From Pomphorhynchus laevis (Eukaryota; Acanthocephala; Palaeacanthocephala; Echinorhynchida; Pomphorhynchidae): a stretch of DNA of 64,000 bases. Shown in pieces: positions 1-27,530 of the stretch; positions within the stretch are counted from its first letter, which is position 1, and every line of letters begins with the position of its first letter. The stretch is from NCBI GenBank assembly GCA_012934845.2, contig WNNJ02002600.1, positions 62,001-126,000 of the forward strand, written 5' to 3'. The position numbers and the translations under genes are program-made. A model generated the notes under the pieces. That model did not search any database, was not told where the DNA came from, and saw nothing but the letters and a program-made list of their open reading frames with translations.

Positions 1-2206
1 AAACAAATGTCCACTGTACATGACGTAAAGGTCATACCTTATGAGACAACAGCAGCACAGCATCGTCCCGTAATCGCAGTTTTGAATATTAAACCACCCA
101 AACAACATCAGGAAAAGCGTACCGGCCCATCACGCATCAAGTGGTGGCGATTCCACGAGAAGGAGTCTGAAATGATACATCGCATACAATTGCCTGACGT
201 AACAGACGTCGAGAACACATGGAACAGAGTCAAAGATATTATCCACATCGCCGCCAAAAAGACAATTGGATCCACCAAGCCCGGAAGACGCTACATCAAT
301 TTTGATACTTGGCTTTGGACAGATGAGGTGAAAATGAGGGTGCGTGAAAAGAAGCGACAATATCACGTATTCCTCGATGATAAGACCCATGTAAATTGGC
401 AGAAGTATCACGAAGCCAAGCGTAAAGCGAAGAAAGCCGTGGCGTCCGCACGAGCCATTCATTATGAGGAAGTGTACAAGAAGCTGGATACTCGAGACGG
501 CGAACGCGACCTTTTCCGACTTCTCAAGCTCCGCCACAAACAAACTCAGGACATCGAAAAGTTCCACTGCGTTAATGATAAAAACGGCGAACAAATCGTA
601 GGTCGACCAGAAGTTTTAGAAAGATGGCGTGAGTATTTTGAGGAAGTATGTACTGAAGGGTTCACTCACCCCCAATCTCACAAGCCCAAACAGTACTCGG
701 TCCATTACTCCCAATTAGCACGGAGGAAGTTGATGAAGCGTTAAAGAGGACAAAGAAGGGAAAAACAGCAGGCCCAGATGACATCTCAGCCGAGCTATGG
801 AAATCCAAGTGCTGGAACCCAGCACCTTGGTTAGCGAAACTCTTTAACAAAATCATCGAAGAACACACAACACCGACTGATTGGCAATATAGCACCACGG
901 TACCAATTTGGAAAAAGAAAGGAAATCCAGCTGAATGTTCAAACTACCGCCCTATCAGATTGCTATCTCATACTATGAAGGTATTCGAGCGAATTCTTGA
1001 CCAGCGTATACGCAAAATCGCAAATTGTACAATCAATCAGGCTGGTTTCGTCAAGGGATGTGGCACCATCGACGCCATACATGCCGCGCGGCTGCTGATC
1101 GAAAAATATCGGGAAAAAGACACACCTCTTCACATAGCATTCCTCGACTTAGAGAAAGCTTTCGATCGCGTTCCACATGAGCTTATCTGGCATGCGCTAC
1201 GCCAACATCAAATCCCAGAGCATCTGGTTGAGTGGGTCAAGCTGCTCTACATCGGCCCAAGAAGCAGAGTACGATGCACAGCTGGAGTATCAAAATTATT
1301 TCGTATTTCCGTCGGCGTCCACCAAGGAAGCGTGCTTTCGCCACTTCTGTTTATTCTGGTCATGGATACCTTAACGAGCGGCATTCAGCGTCAAGCACCT
1401 TATACCCTACTATATGCGGACGACGTCTTTCTAGCTTCCGTCAATAAGACCGACCTCACGCAGTTAGTCAAGCTTTGGAATGACAGATTAGCACAACATG
1501 GCCTGCGGCTAAACACTAGGAAGACTGAGTACTTGACGACCAATACAAACGATACGGGCACGATCAATATCAACGGAACAGACCTTCCACGGACCGAAAA
1601 TTTTAAATATCTAGGATCGGTGCTCTCAGCTGATGGCGAATTGAACAACGAAATAACTGCCAGAATCAATGCTACATGGATGAAGTGGCGTGCTACAACT
1701 GGCATAATGTGCGACCGCAAAATGAAGGATAGCATAAAGTCAAAGATATATCAAAGCGTTATTCGTCCCATTGCTCTTTATGGAGCAGAATGCTGGCCTA
1801 TCACAAAGATAGCGGAACGTCGTCTCGCTGTCATGGAGACGAAGATGCTTCGATGGACAAGCGGTTTTAGTCTCCTAAATCGGGTTCGCAATGATGATAT
1901 TTACCGACGATACGGTGTGATGCCTATCCGTGAGAAAATGCTAGAAGCCCGTCTCCGCTGGTTTGGCCACACTCTACGGGCACATGACGGTTCCATCGCA
2001 AAGGCAGGCTTGAAAATAGACTTTAAAGGCAAACGCCCCAAAGGACGACCAAGACAGCGATGGTCTGACGCGCTGCACAAGGATCTAAGAGATGCTGGAC
2101 TACACCCTGATCTGGCTTCGGATCGTTGCAAATGGAGGATGCGTTCCATGAGAGCCGACCCCGCCAACACACGGGAAAAAGGCTAAAGAAAAAGAAGAAG
2201 ATAAAC
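1..2206 (+). mobile_element. RTE-clade non-LTR retrotransposon (LINE), 3' portion, frameshifted
   Basis: The window opens at the very end of the apurinic-type endonuclease domain: the open frame from base 7 includes QHRPVIA, equivalent to the terminal SDHRPV-type motif with the catalytic His. A basic linker rich in Lys and Arg follows, then the reverse transcriptase. The frame changes once near 700-720; from there coding is continuous to the stop at 2184-2186. Visible RT motifs are FLDLEKAFDRVPH, HQGSVLSPLLF and the catalytic YADD (about 1415). The C-terminus (RLRWFGHTLRAHDG, then GRPRQRWSDAL) is typical of RTE/BovB proteins. The 3' UTR is only about 20 bp and ends in an AAGAAGAAGATAAA-like tail, also typical of RTE. 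The element is clearly GC-richer than its surroundings. It is cut by the window edge, so the 5' part is not visible. One frameshift makes this copy non-autonomous as read. Confidence 0.9.
960..2186 (+). CDS. RTE reverse transcriptase, longest intact reading frame
   Basis: This 408-residue frame holds most of the reverse transcriptase of the RTE element and its C-terminal domain. The ATG at 960 is internal: the same frame is coding from about 720, where EEVDEALKRTKKGK and the SNYRPI motif of RT precede it. RT blocks in order are QAGFVKGCGTIDA, FLDLEKAFDRV, GVHQGSVLSPLLF, YADDVFLAS and LNTRKTEYL. The palm aspartates (LDLEKAFD and YADD) are all present, so the catalytic core looks undamaged. The tail carries ALYGAECWPI and RLRWFGHTLR, seen in RTE and related LINEs. 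The protein would nick target DNA with the upstream endonuclease and copy its own mRNA in place. Confidence 0.85.
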   Translation: MLSHTMKVFERILDQRIRKIANCTINQAGFVKGCGTIDAIHAARLLIEKYREKDTPLHIAFLDLEKAFDRVPHELIWHALRQHQIPEHLVEWVKLLYIGPRSRVRCTAGVSKLFRISVGVHQGSVLSPLLFILVMDTLTSGIQRQAPYTLLYADDVFLASVNKTDLTQLVKLWNDRLAQHGLRLNTRKTEYLTTNTNDTGTININGTDLPRTENFKYLGSVLSADGELNNEITARINATWMKWRATTGIMCDRKMKDSIKSKIYQSVIRPIALYGAECWPITKIAERRLAVMETKMLRWTSGFSLLNRVRNDDIYRRYGVMPIREKMLEARLRWFGHTLRAHDGSIAKAGLKIDFKGKRPKGRPRQRWSDALHKDLRDAGLHPDLASDRCKWRMRSMRADPANTREKG

Positions 2207-2689
2207 GACCGACATCATTTTTGAATATTAACTTTTATTGATAATGCCCATTTTTAAATACATAAAGGTCTTTAAAAAATACACATACGTTTGAACTTTC
2301 AGCAATGCCAAATATTACAGAGTTAAATATAGTTGTGTTAATGTTAATTAATAGCTGTAGAAATTATACACTGCAAAGTTAAAAATGTTATTCAACTTTA
2401 TTTTTTTTAAATTTCAACGAACCTTACTAATTCAAATAGCGACGTTTAATCATTAGCAGTAATTATTTGAACAAGAATATTAAATATTTAAATGATATTG
2501 TCATCTTTTGATTATATATAAACACTCTACGTATATAGTTGACTGAAAAACTCTCACATTTTTGAAAATAAGTGAAGTTATATTTCATCATAAAAACAGC
2601 TATGAATCACGCAACCGGTTTAATAGTTTTAAGTTATTGTTTGCCGTCAATGCCTTGTTCTAAAACTACTCTTCTCGTCAAATTCAAAA
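2207..2689. other. AT-rich spacer between the RTE element and the EF-hand gene
   Basis: This stretch shows no coding signal on either strand. It lies between the 3' tail of the LINE and the ATG at 2690, so it should hold the promoter and 5' UTR of the EF-hand gene, unless an unseen upstream exon exists. Confidence 0.6.
2513..2522 (+). promoter_or_regulatory. Possible TATA box of the EF-hand gene
   Basis: The string TATATATAAA lies about 170 bp before the ATG of the EF-hand gene and is followed by mixed sequence. In such AT-rich DNA, TATA-like strings are frequent, so this is only a candidate. Confidence 0.25.
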
Positions 2690-3274
2690 ATGGGCATTAA
2701 GTCAAGTGTACCACATACTGTGCTTACACCAGAAACAATTTATCAGTTATCATACTTCGCTGGTTGCTCGCCCGATGTCGTAGTGATGTGGCATAGGCGA
2801 TTTCTAAGTTACGCTCCTGACGGAAAGTTAAAGAAAGCCGGATTTGAAAAGCTCTATCAATATGCGTATCCAGGCTTCAACACAAAGCCTTTAGCAAATC
2901 TGATATTCAAATACTACGACGCCGATAATTCTCGCTGGATTTCGTTTGTGGAATTTTTTCTTCCAAATATTCTTCACAACAATCTAAGCGCTAGGGAAAG
3001 GGCAACATGCATATTTCACATTATAGACAGCGATAATAATGGACGAATAAGCTTAAAGGAGATGACGGCTGTGCTGAAAGCCTTATATCAGTTAAGAGGG
3101 ATGTCAGTGCGCAATAAAGGTCCGTATGCATTAAAGCAAAAAGCTGAACAAATTTTCAGTCAAATGGATTTCAACAAAGATAAATTTATAGATAAAACTG
3201 AATTTGTATATGCAATGTGCAACGACCATACTCTGTATCAAATATTCGCTTTTGATTTCAGAATTCCACAGTAG
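2690..3274 (+). CDS. Neuronal calcium sensor-like EF-hand protein, single exon
   Basis: This is an intact 194-residue protein of the length expected for the frequenin/neurocalcin/recoverin family, calcium-dependent membrane switches that regulate signalling partners. It begins MGIKSS, fitting N-myristoylation after Met removal (Gly2, Ser at position 6 of the consensus). The first EF-hand is degenerate (YAPDGKL, around residue 41), like the Cys-Pro-disabled EF1 of the family. EF2 (about 77-88, starting DADNS) keeps acidic positions 1, 3 and 12 but has Arg instead of the usual Gly at 6. EF3 (about 113-124, DSDNNGRISLKE) is canonical. EF4 (about 158-169, DFNKDKFIDKTE) keeps 1, 3, 5 and 12 with Lys at 6. 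The C-terminus LYQIFAFDF resembles the family's hydrophobic tail. Sequence outside the loops is strongly diverged. The lack of introns could mean a retrocopy or simply a single-exon gene. Family assignment is firm; subfamily is not. Confidence 0.8.
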   Translation: MGIKSSVPHTVLTPETIYQLSYFAGCSPDVVVMWHRRFLSYAPDGKLKKAGFEKLYQYAYPGFNTKPLANLIFKYYDADNSRWISFVEFFLPNILHNNLSARERATCIFHIIDSDNNGRISLKEMTAVLKALYQLRGMSVRNKGPYALKQKAEQIFSQMDFNKDKFIDKTEFVYAMCNDHTLYQIFAFDFRIPQ

Positions 3275-3400
3275 GAATCTAAAATCGACGAGTGAAATGT
3301 TAAACATTTCATTCACAAAACCTCCAAGTTCTTAAATTGACTTTGTGCTGTAGTAATTGTAAGGTTAACAATATAGTATTTCGTTCAAGTATTCAAATTA

Positions 3401-3406
3401 AATAAA
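3401..3406 (+). terminator. Polyadenylation signal candidate of the EF-hand gene
   Basis: AATAAA occurs about 127 bp after the stop codon of the EF-hand gene, a normal distance for a short 3' UTR. The next bases become extremely AT-rich intergenic DNA. Confidence 0.45.
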
Positions 3407-3419
3407 TCAAAACTGAATA

Positions 3420-5060
3420 TTAATTATTTAATTTTTGATATTTAGAAAATATTAATAATTTCATTATTTTTAAATTATTATAATTTCATTATAAAACACA
3501 TAATAATATAAAATAAATATTATAAACAGTAAATATTATATGTAGGTGTAATACATCAAAGACAAAATTACATCTATAATTAATATACCTAAATAATATA
3601 TTTTAAAATATATTATATATTAATATATCAATATATATACTTTTAATATATTAAAGGCAGTAAACTTCACATATGTTCAGGTATTTAGGAGATTCAGTTA
3701 GTGAATCAGTTCGTGAGCAGCAAGCACAATTTCGAACAGCTCATAGGCACCTTTCGTATTTAAAAACATTAGAGTTTTTCCTGTCTGCAACAGGCACTAG
3801 CGAAAGTCAATACGAACTACCAGCAAAATGAAAAGAATCTATCACTTTAGTGCTGATAAATTAGACGTTTTCTATAAGATAATGATCACGGAAGGTAGAG
3901 GGGAAACCGCTAATATTAAGTATACATTTAGAGGTCAGTATGTTTATTCTAGTAACTTTGAAATACTTGTAAATAGAAAGTTTCTTAACTAAACTCACAT
4001 TTGATAACGAGGACTTAAGGAACACTTGGTAAGCTGAACAAAAATTGTTAGTTATATTTAAGAAAGATGTTATATTTAAACAGATAAGAAACATAGGATT
4101 CTTTACTCAAATTACATTTAATTTACTTAAATTTAAAAGTTAAGTTGTGTAAAGAAAAAAGATATAATAATTCAAGGCTTGTCACCAAGGATTATAACAT
4201 TCTCGATTATGTACAGATGACATTAAACAATTATGTAAGCATTTTAATTCCGAGTTCGCTTCCCTATGTGCTAAGAAAGGGAACAAAGATACATTCATCA
4301 TAGCCAAAGGAGAATAGGAGAATATACAATAAATGATTAGATAATGACAAGATAAATGATTGGATAATGCCTGGATAATGCCAGGGTGGGAGGTCAAGAA
4401 CTTCGTATATTCTCTTCAGAAAAGGATCGGGCAGGATATACTTATCCACAATGTTTCCACTGCAAACAGCAACTGTTCAAGCAACCATAAAGTTTACAAG
4501 TACTCGAGTTCTAGCTTTAAATCTTATCTCAGTTAATTGACTGAAGGGAAACAACACGTGAATAATTCGTACCAGATAAACTTCAGAAATGTGATGTCAG
4601 TTTCAATCATATAAATACGTATCCTATCTTATCCTACTAAAAATCAAAAAGCTCCATAACAAATCAAAGAGAGCATTAGAGATAGTTAATCTTAAATGTA
4701 TTGTATTGCCAAGCTCTTTAAAAAGATAGAGGAAATCTCGAAAGAGAAGGCTCCAATTAGAGTGAGCACAACTCATGAGAATACGACGAAAAAGTAGTTT
4801 CCTATAAATGCGATGTTAATTCACAGACATACAATTTGTGGCCAGATGATGAAACAATGGAGATTGAAAAGGTGATAAAGACAAGGAACGATAATGGAAA
4901 TCACACGATCAGTTAAAGTATAAAGTATATAATCACACTATAAAGTTACATCTAAAGACGCATTGAACTCACACTCTAAAAGACTTGCAGAAGCTCTCTA
5001 AGGCAACTTAAAAGATTAATTATAGATAACCATTTACATAAACCAAAGTAAAATAAAACT
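3420..5060. other. AT-rich intergenic DNA, no gene recognised
   Basis: Up to about 3660 this is nearly pure A/T. Between 3660 and 5060 the composition is more mixed, with only short frames and no recognisable protein motif. I see no tRNA, no long repeat and no clear mobile-element end. Confidence 0.5.
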
Positions 5061-5640
5061 TTGCTCTTCGAATTACGTCAAAAGCTAAAGAATTTACCAT
5101 TACTACTTAATCAGGTCGGAGCAGGCATTGTCATCTTCCAAGAGGAGATCACCACTCTATATCGCATGATATATCAAACCTTAACCCCCCCAATTACAAT
5201 TATTTCATATGTTTCTCAAATCAAGTTAATTCTGAAAAATCATTATATGGCCAAGATAGACACAGCCTCGCGAATAGAATATAATATCATTGACTCTTGG
5301 CGTTCAGCTTTGGTGTGCATCCTTCTTACTAGAGTACATGAGAATTAATGTGGTGAATATTTATATCGAATGTGGGTCATTTGATATAAATGTTCCACGT
5401 TTACGATGTTGGTTATTTCCTACATCGTAAATATGAGATCTGCTGGATAATTGGAGACTTCAACGATAAATGAGGGACAGCCTGTGTAATTAATTTAGTA
5501 ATTAAATAGAGGTAATTACCCCAGAATTGCCCATCTTATTTGGCCCCGCTGCTATGTTGGGTAGAGGAGTTAGGGGCCGAAACCTGATAGCATAGCAGTT
5601 CCTCCTGATGACCTCTAATCCTTATTCTGATACATCGTAT
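5061..5640 (+). pseudogene. Possible decayed LINE endonuclease fragment
   Basis: A 95-residue frame at 5061-5348 is unrecognised. About 100 bp downstream, near 5445-5475, one frame reads IIGDFNDK just before a stop. This resembles the GDFND catalytic motif of the LINE endonucleases seen elsewhere in the window (MVLGDFNDR in the Jockey-like copies). The GC content from 5520 to 5630 is raised relative to the flanks. This would be an old, heavily decayed fragment; the evidence is one short motif. Confidence 0.25.
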
Positions 5641-5744
5641 GTTATTTATTAGTCAATTCATAAAAATGACGTTTATTTTAAATTTCAATTTTTTATTTTA
5701 ACTTGATTTAAATTATAAAAAATCTAAAAACAATTATTAATTTT

Positions 5745-5843
5745 ATTATTTAATTATTAAAATTTCGATTTAGCATTATTATGTTTTGTTTAGTTTATAA
5801 TTATATTAAATACGTAGACTCAGTTAACTGATTTGATAGTTTC
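5745..5843 (+). repeat. Direct repeat flanking the palindrome (left copy; right copy 6460-6551)
   Basis: About 95 bp, including GATTTAGCATTA and AAATACGTAGACTCA, recur with few differences at 6460-6551, immediately outside and overlapping the right end of the palindrome. This is too long for an ordinary target-site duplication. It is more likely that the palindrome sits inside a tandem arrangement of element copies. Confidence 0.55.
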
Positions 5844-5970
5844 GATTTGTAACTTGCAATTTTTGAAAACTGTTTTATATAATTTTATCCTAAATCAAAA
5901 AGTAATAATTAAATAATAAAATAAATAATTAGTCAGTTTTAGCCAGACGCGGAAGAACGACGAATAAACA

Positions 5971-6008
5971 CTGCTAGATGCCGTTTCGTCATCACTATGA
6001 CTCATCAG
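5971..6008 (-). ncRNA. Hammerhead ribozyme core, left palindrome arm
   Basis: This is the mirror of the core in the right arm: on the minus strand CTGATGA (6008 to 6002), the same 14-nt stem-loop II and GAAA (5987 to 5984). Core bases are identical to those of the other arm. If transcribed through, the two arms would also pair with each other along their whole length, competing with ribozyme folding. Confidence 0.5.
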
Positions 6009-6372
6009 TGTAGTTCCCTCACACTGCTGGATGCAGCGAAGGACTAGCAGACGGCTCTATCAACGAGTCATGTGAATGATGTACTAGAAAACCTATACTA
6101 ACATCATCATTGAGTGCTAAAGCAGCACTATCGCTTCACACGCGAAATGGTATCATTTTAAAATTCATATAAGAAGTTAGCTGATACTGTAGATACCTTG
6201 CGCTAGCATTCGCCAGTGCTTTGCGCTAATGATTCTATTTGGTGAAGCTTTAGTGCTGATTCATCACTCAATGATGATGTTACTATAGGTTTTCTAGTAC
6301 ATCATTCACATGATTCGTTGATAGAGCCGTCTGCTAGTCCTTCGCTGCATCCAGCAGTGGGAGGGAACTACA

Positions 6373-6410
6373 CTGATGAGTCATAGTGATGACGAAACGG
6401 CATCTAGCAG
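6373..6410 (+). ncRNA. Hammerhead ribozyme core, right palindrome arm
   Basis: CTGATGA at 6373-6379 is followed by a stem II of five perfect pairs (GTCAT with ATGAC, loop AGTG) at 6380-6393, then GAAA at 6394-6397. The candidate cleavage triplet is ATC in CGGCATC. The three invariant parts of the catalytic core are intact. Stem I pairing between the sequence before CTGATGA and after the cleavage site is weak, so the helix may form with another copy or may have decayed. Confidence 0.5.
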
Positions 6411-6555
6411 TGTTTATTCGTCGTTCTTCCGCGTCTGGCTAAAACTGACTAATTATTTATTTTATTATTTAATTATTACTTTTTGATTTAGCATTAATGT
6501 TTTGTTTATTTTATAATTATATTAAATACGTAGACTCATTTAGCTGATTTGATTT

Positions 6556-8040
6556 ATATATACATTTTTACGTTGTAAGAAATATTCAAAAATTACATAA
6601 AAGGATTGGTTGACATAATTTTAATTGTATAAATATTACAGAAATAATTAATTTAATTTTTGTTAATGACCAAGATAATTTCTAGATTATGCAATGGCCT
6701 CTCACACGATTTTAAAATACGGATCGTTAACAGAACTGATGTAGAGTACCAGCCATAATATTTTAAGTCAACAATATTAACATGCAAATTGTTGCATATC
6801 TTAATATATTTTATTTATAGTCATACAAATGGACACGATGTGCTGTGTATATTAAATGAAATGTATATACAGAAAAAAATTGCCTTTTCATATTCTTTAA
6901 ATCAAGTGAAAATAATTTATAATTTTTCGTAACTACGGTTACATAACCCAAAATAGTACTGGTATGTTTCAAATCTTTTTAATAACTAAAAATAAATGCT
7001 TCCAAAGAGGAACTAAAGATATACAATGCAAGTCAAAACTCAGAATTGTAAGTTTACAGTTTCAATAAATTTGATTAATTTCCAGTGATTTGAAAATTAT
7101 TAATGCATTCATTATTTCGGAGCATACGGTATACATGTAATTTCATTTCTATAAATAAAATTACATTATCTACCCCTCAATCACTATTCAAAAGATAATC
7201 TATTCCATAATTAACAGATCCGCAAAGGTAGCAGAGCCAGATAGACCCTATAGTTTTTTAAAAAAAGAGATCCACTGAGTTTGCCACTTTCTTCAATTTA
7301 ATTTCTCCTCAGTATTTTACATCTTACAAAAGGCTTATTAGAAAGTGATTATTTACAATGTTTGTCGATGACATTTTTCTGTTTTAAGATCAATACAAGC
7401 GCAGTTAAGTTTGAAATATTAGTAAAGAACACAATTGCCGCTTTTTTAAAAGGTCAAAACAAATTGGTTTACCTTAAATACAAGCAAATGTAAATATTTA
7501 CTATACGAATTTAGATGGAGGACTCTGAATAGAAGGAAATTCGAAGAGATCAAAGAACGTCGCTATTTAAGAATCTTAGGAAGATACTTTTTAACAAGAC
7601 TCTTAGCCAAGAAGGATGAGGCCTTGGCCACGAAGCTATTCAAGAAAGGTTCACGGCTCGCTTCCAGAGCATTAGGCTGGCTAAATACCAGCTAAATTTA
7701 TCTCTTGGCCACGAGATACGAAGTAATCAATATTGTCAAAACACACAGCTGTGCGAGCATTTCATTCAACTCACAAAGCAGACATCCTGAACAACGTCTA
7801 CAATTTATAATCATACTTATCAGTCTAATTATCAAACGCTTTTGGGAAACAGAACGATTCATCCTCGCAGTAGAAATAATAGAGATGTTTTTAATAGAGT
7901 TATGAAATTACCAAATTATGACTTTTTACCTAATAACTAAAAATTAGATATCCAAAATAGAAGAAAAAAACCTATTTTAGCAGACCTTTATGATTTAGAA
8001 TATTTTGATACTGCATGTCTTCTCTATTTTTCACATGCAG
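6556..8040. other. AT-rich intergenic DNA with a few unassigned open frames
   Basis: Most of it is A/T-rich and featureless. From about 7516 to 7695 one plus-strand frame without an ATG is open and lysine-rich, and a 66-residue frame follows at 7705-7905. Neither matches a family I recognise. They may be debris of a mobile element. Confidence 0.35.
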
Positions 8041-8049
8041 ATGGAGCAT

Positions 8050-8340
8050 CCTGTTCCAATCAATTGGCTTTTTCTATCAAAATCAATGAAACCTTCGGAT
8101 ATATGCCCGATTGCTGCTAGTAAAGCATTGAATAGAGAAACCTTGTATATCAGATAATGAGATTGTAAAGGGATCATCGTATTCCAATCGATTGGCATTC
8201 AATTAGAATCAATAAGGAGAAGTATTTCTCCTTGGTTTTACATTGGTTGTTCTCTTTGGTTTTACTATATAGACGATTCCGTTGGTAAAGCCCTAGGGAA
8301 AGTGGCCTTGTATCAGATAGAGAATAAAGTAGGGAGACGG
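8050..8340 (+). repeat. Diverged tandem duplication, unit about 135-150 bp
   Basis: The blocks at about 8050-8165 and 8180-8325 share ordered matches (TTCCAATC.ATTGGC, then AATCAAT, then GTAAAGC, then ACCTTGTAT/GCCTTGTAT, then CAGATA). They are two old copies of one unit. No coding potential is obvious. Confidence 0.4.
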
Positions 8341-8519
8341 AAACCAGACTATAATGGCAAGCATTACAACATGGATATCATGTTGTACTATTATATTATT
8401 ATATTATTACTATTATATTATATTATTACTTTACAATTATATGATTAATATGTACGTTACCCTGTTATTGGTTATCTTATGGACCTAGTTAGATATAATA
8501 GCAATTTAGATACCTTATA

Positions 8520-9640
8520 CCTATTGAACTCAATTAAACATATTGGATCTATTTATACCAATTAAACCTATATAGATCTATACGATAAATAGACCAAAAT
8601 AAACCTATGCGATCTATTTTTATTTATTGGACCTATTAGACCCAATGGACCTATTTAGATTTATTAAATCTATTTAGAACTATAAAATCTATTAGATCTA
8701 TTTAGACCTTTAGAGCAATTTAGACCTATTGAACCTATTCATATCTATTTAACCTATTTAGACCAATTAAGCCTATTTAGACCTATTGAATCTATTTAGA
8801 CCTATTGAACCTATTTAGACCTATTGGACCAATTGGATATATTTAGACCAATTAGACCTATTTAGATCAATTTGACATATTAAAAACTATTGAAACTATT
8901 AGACCTTATAGGCCTATTTAGACTTATTAAACCTATTTAGATCTATTAAACCTATCAAATCTATTTAGACCTATTAGCCCTATTTAGATCTATTTGACAT
9001 ATTTAGACCTATTGAATCTATTAAGATCTATTCGTCCAATTTAAACCAAGTGAACCTATTTAGACCTATTTGACCTATTTAGACCAATTAGACATGTTTA
9101 GACCTATTGAACCTATTTAGATTTATTGGACCTAATGGATCTATTTAGACATATTAGACCTGTTTAAACCTAATGCACCTATTTCGACCTATTGGACTTA
9201 TTCAAACATATTGGACCTATTTAGGCCTATTAGTCCTATGTAGACCTATTCAACCTATTTAAAACTATTGGATTTATTGAACCTATTTAACCTATTCAAA
9301 ATCATTGGATCTATTAAGACCTATTGGATCTACTGAACATATTTAGACCTATTATACCTATTTAGACCTATTAAACCTATTTAGATCTATTGAACTTTTT
9401 TAAACCTATTGAACTTATTTAGAAATATTGAACATATTTAGACTTATTAAACATATTTAGACCAATTAGAGCTATTTAGACCAAATGAACCTAGTTAGAC
9501 CTATTGAACCTATTTATACCTGTTGAACCTATTTAGACCTATTGAACATATTTAGACCAATTAATTCTATTTAGACCAATTGAACTTATTTGGACCAATT
9601 GAACCTATATAGACCTATTGAACATATTTAGATATAATAT
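8520..9640 (+). repeat. Minisatellite, 19-bp unit built of 9+10 bp halves, about 1.1 kb
   Basis: The motif ACCTATTGA-ACCTATTTAG recurs with substitutions for about 1.1 kb; the sub-repeat ACCTATT appears every 9-10 bp. Copies are most regular between about 8760 and 9640. It is non-coding in all frames on inspection and lies beyond the 3' end of the ClpX gene. Confidence 0.85.
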
Positions 9641-10684
9641 CCTTGTGGCAACGTTTAATAATATTAAAATATTATAATTTCATTATGTGCTATTATTTGG
9701 TTATGTTATTATATTAATATACAAATATTATTACATTAAACGGTAAATTCTTAGAGTTAAAAATACAATTAAAGATTTTCCATTTTAAAAATTTCAAACT
9801 ATTGATAAAAATACAAAATTTATCATTAATTGTTTAATTGCTATTTCTATGTAACATGACTTTCTTACTTTTATGAAATTATGTTTTAACATTTGTTTAA
9901 GCAAATGCTATATGTACGTCTTATGAGTTTTGAAGTTTCTAATTTATATTGTCATACATAATTTGGACGTAGGTATTAAGAGATTCTTACATACATAAAT
10001 AGTCATACTATTGAATAAAAACGAGCTTTAATCCATTTCATCGCACTCTCATATGAATTTTGCCTACAGATGAAAGTTAAATTAAAGAATAAGTTGTACT
10101 CAGTGTCAAATATATTTGCTAAAATATCAAGTTAGTCAAGCGCTAAGAGTGCAATTTTAACAATAAAGCACTAAGGGTATAAATTTGAGGCAATTTCAAA
10201 TGTTAAGGCATTTAAAATCAAGCGCATAAGAATTCAATGCATCTAATGCATTTAGCTAATGATATTGATAATCAACTAATGATTTTGACAAATAGAACAG
10301 TTATATTTATCCTACATTAGAATTTATTATAAATTATTTTTTACTTAACTAATGGTTAAATTTTAAAATGAGTAATTATCGTTTATCCTTAGTCATTCCT
10401 ACATTCCTTACGTTAAATATAAACGTTATTATGTGAACTAATATGTGAACATATTAGTTCACATATTTGTCATATATAGGCTTTGATAATTGTGAAAAGT
10501 ATTACTTTTTTAATATAAAATTACTTTTATCAACAAGAATAGTTCACATATTGGCCATTTATAAGTTTCGACATATGTGGAAAATATTGTTTAAAATTAG
10601 AAAGCATTCATATAAACAGCATTAGTTTGAGAAGTTCTAAAGTCGACAATGCTGATAAACTTTACTTTATCTTGAACTATCAAG
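9641..10684. other. AT-rich region beyond the 3' end of the ClpX gene
   Basis: There is no coding signal. It should include the 3' UTR of the ClpX gene, which is transcribed leftwards and stops at 10685. A 14-bp palindrome-like element, TTAGTTCACATA with its reverse, occurs near 10435-10470. Confidence 0.5.

Positions 10685-27530
<16,846 letters not shown>

Larger units (their letters stand above)
5890..6491. repeat. Long palindrome: inverted Penelope-like terminal repeats with hammerhead cores
   Basis: Two arms of about 255 bp (5890-6145 and 6238-6491) are near-perfect inverted copies around a spacer of roughly 90 bp. Each arm contains a hammerhead ribozyme core: CTGATGA, a 14-nt perfect stem-loop II (5 bp, loop AGTG) and GAAA. 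On the plus strand this is 6373-6397, on the minus strand 5984-6008. The sequence before and after the core (GGGAAC upstream, TTATTCG downstream) resembles the terminal repeat next to the Penelope-like GIY-YIG frame at 33545-34180. Penelope-like elements are known to carry hammerheads in such terminal repeats and to make inverted arrangements. Stem I is not obvious beside the core, so activity is uncertain. Confidence 0.65.

Noticed and set aside
5521-5620. CTGATGA and GAAACC strings in a GC-richer patch, suggesting another hammerhead
   Set aside because: GAAA comes before CTGATGA with no stem I or stem II pairing in a usable order.
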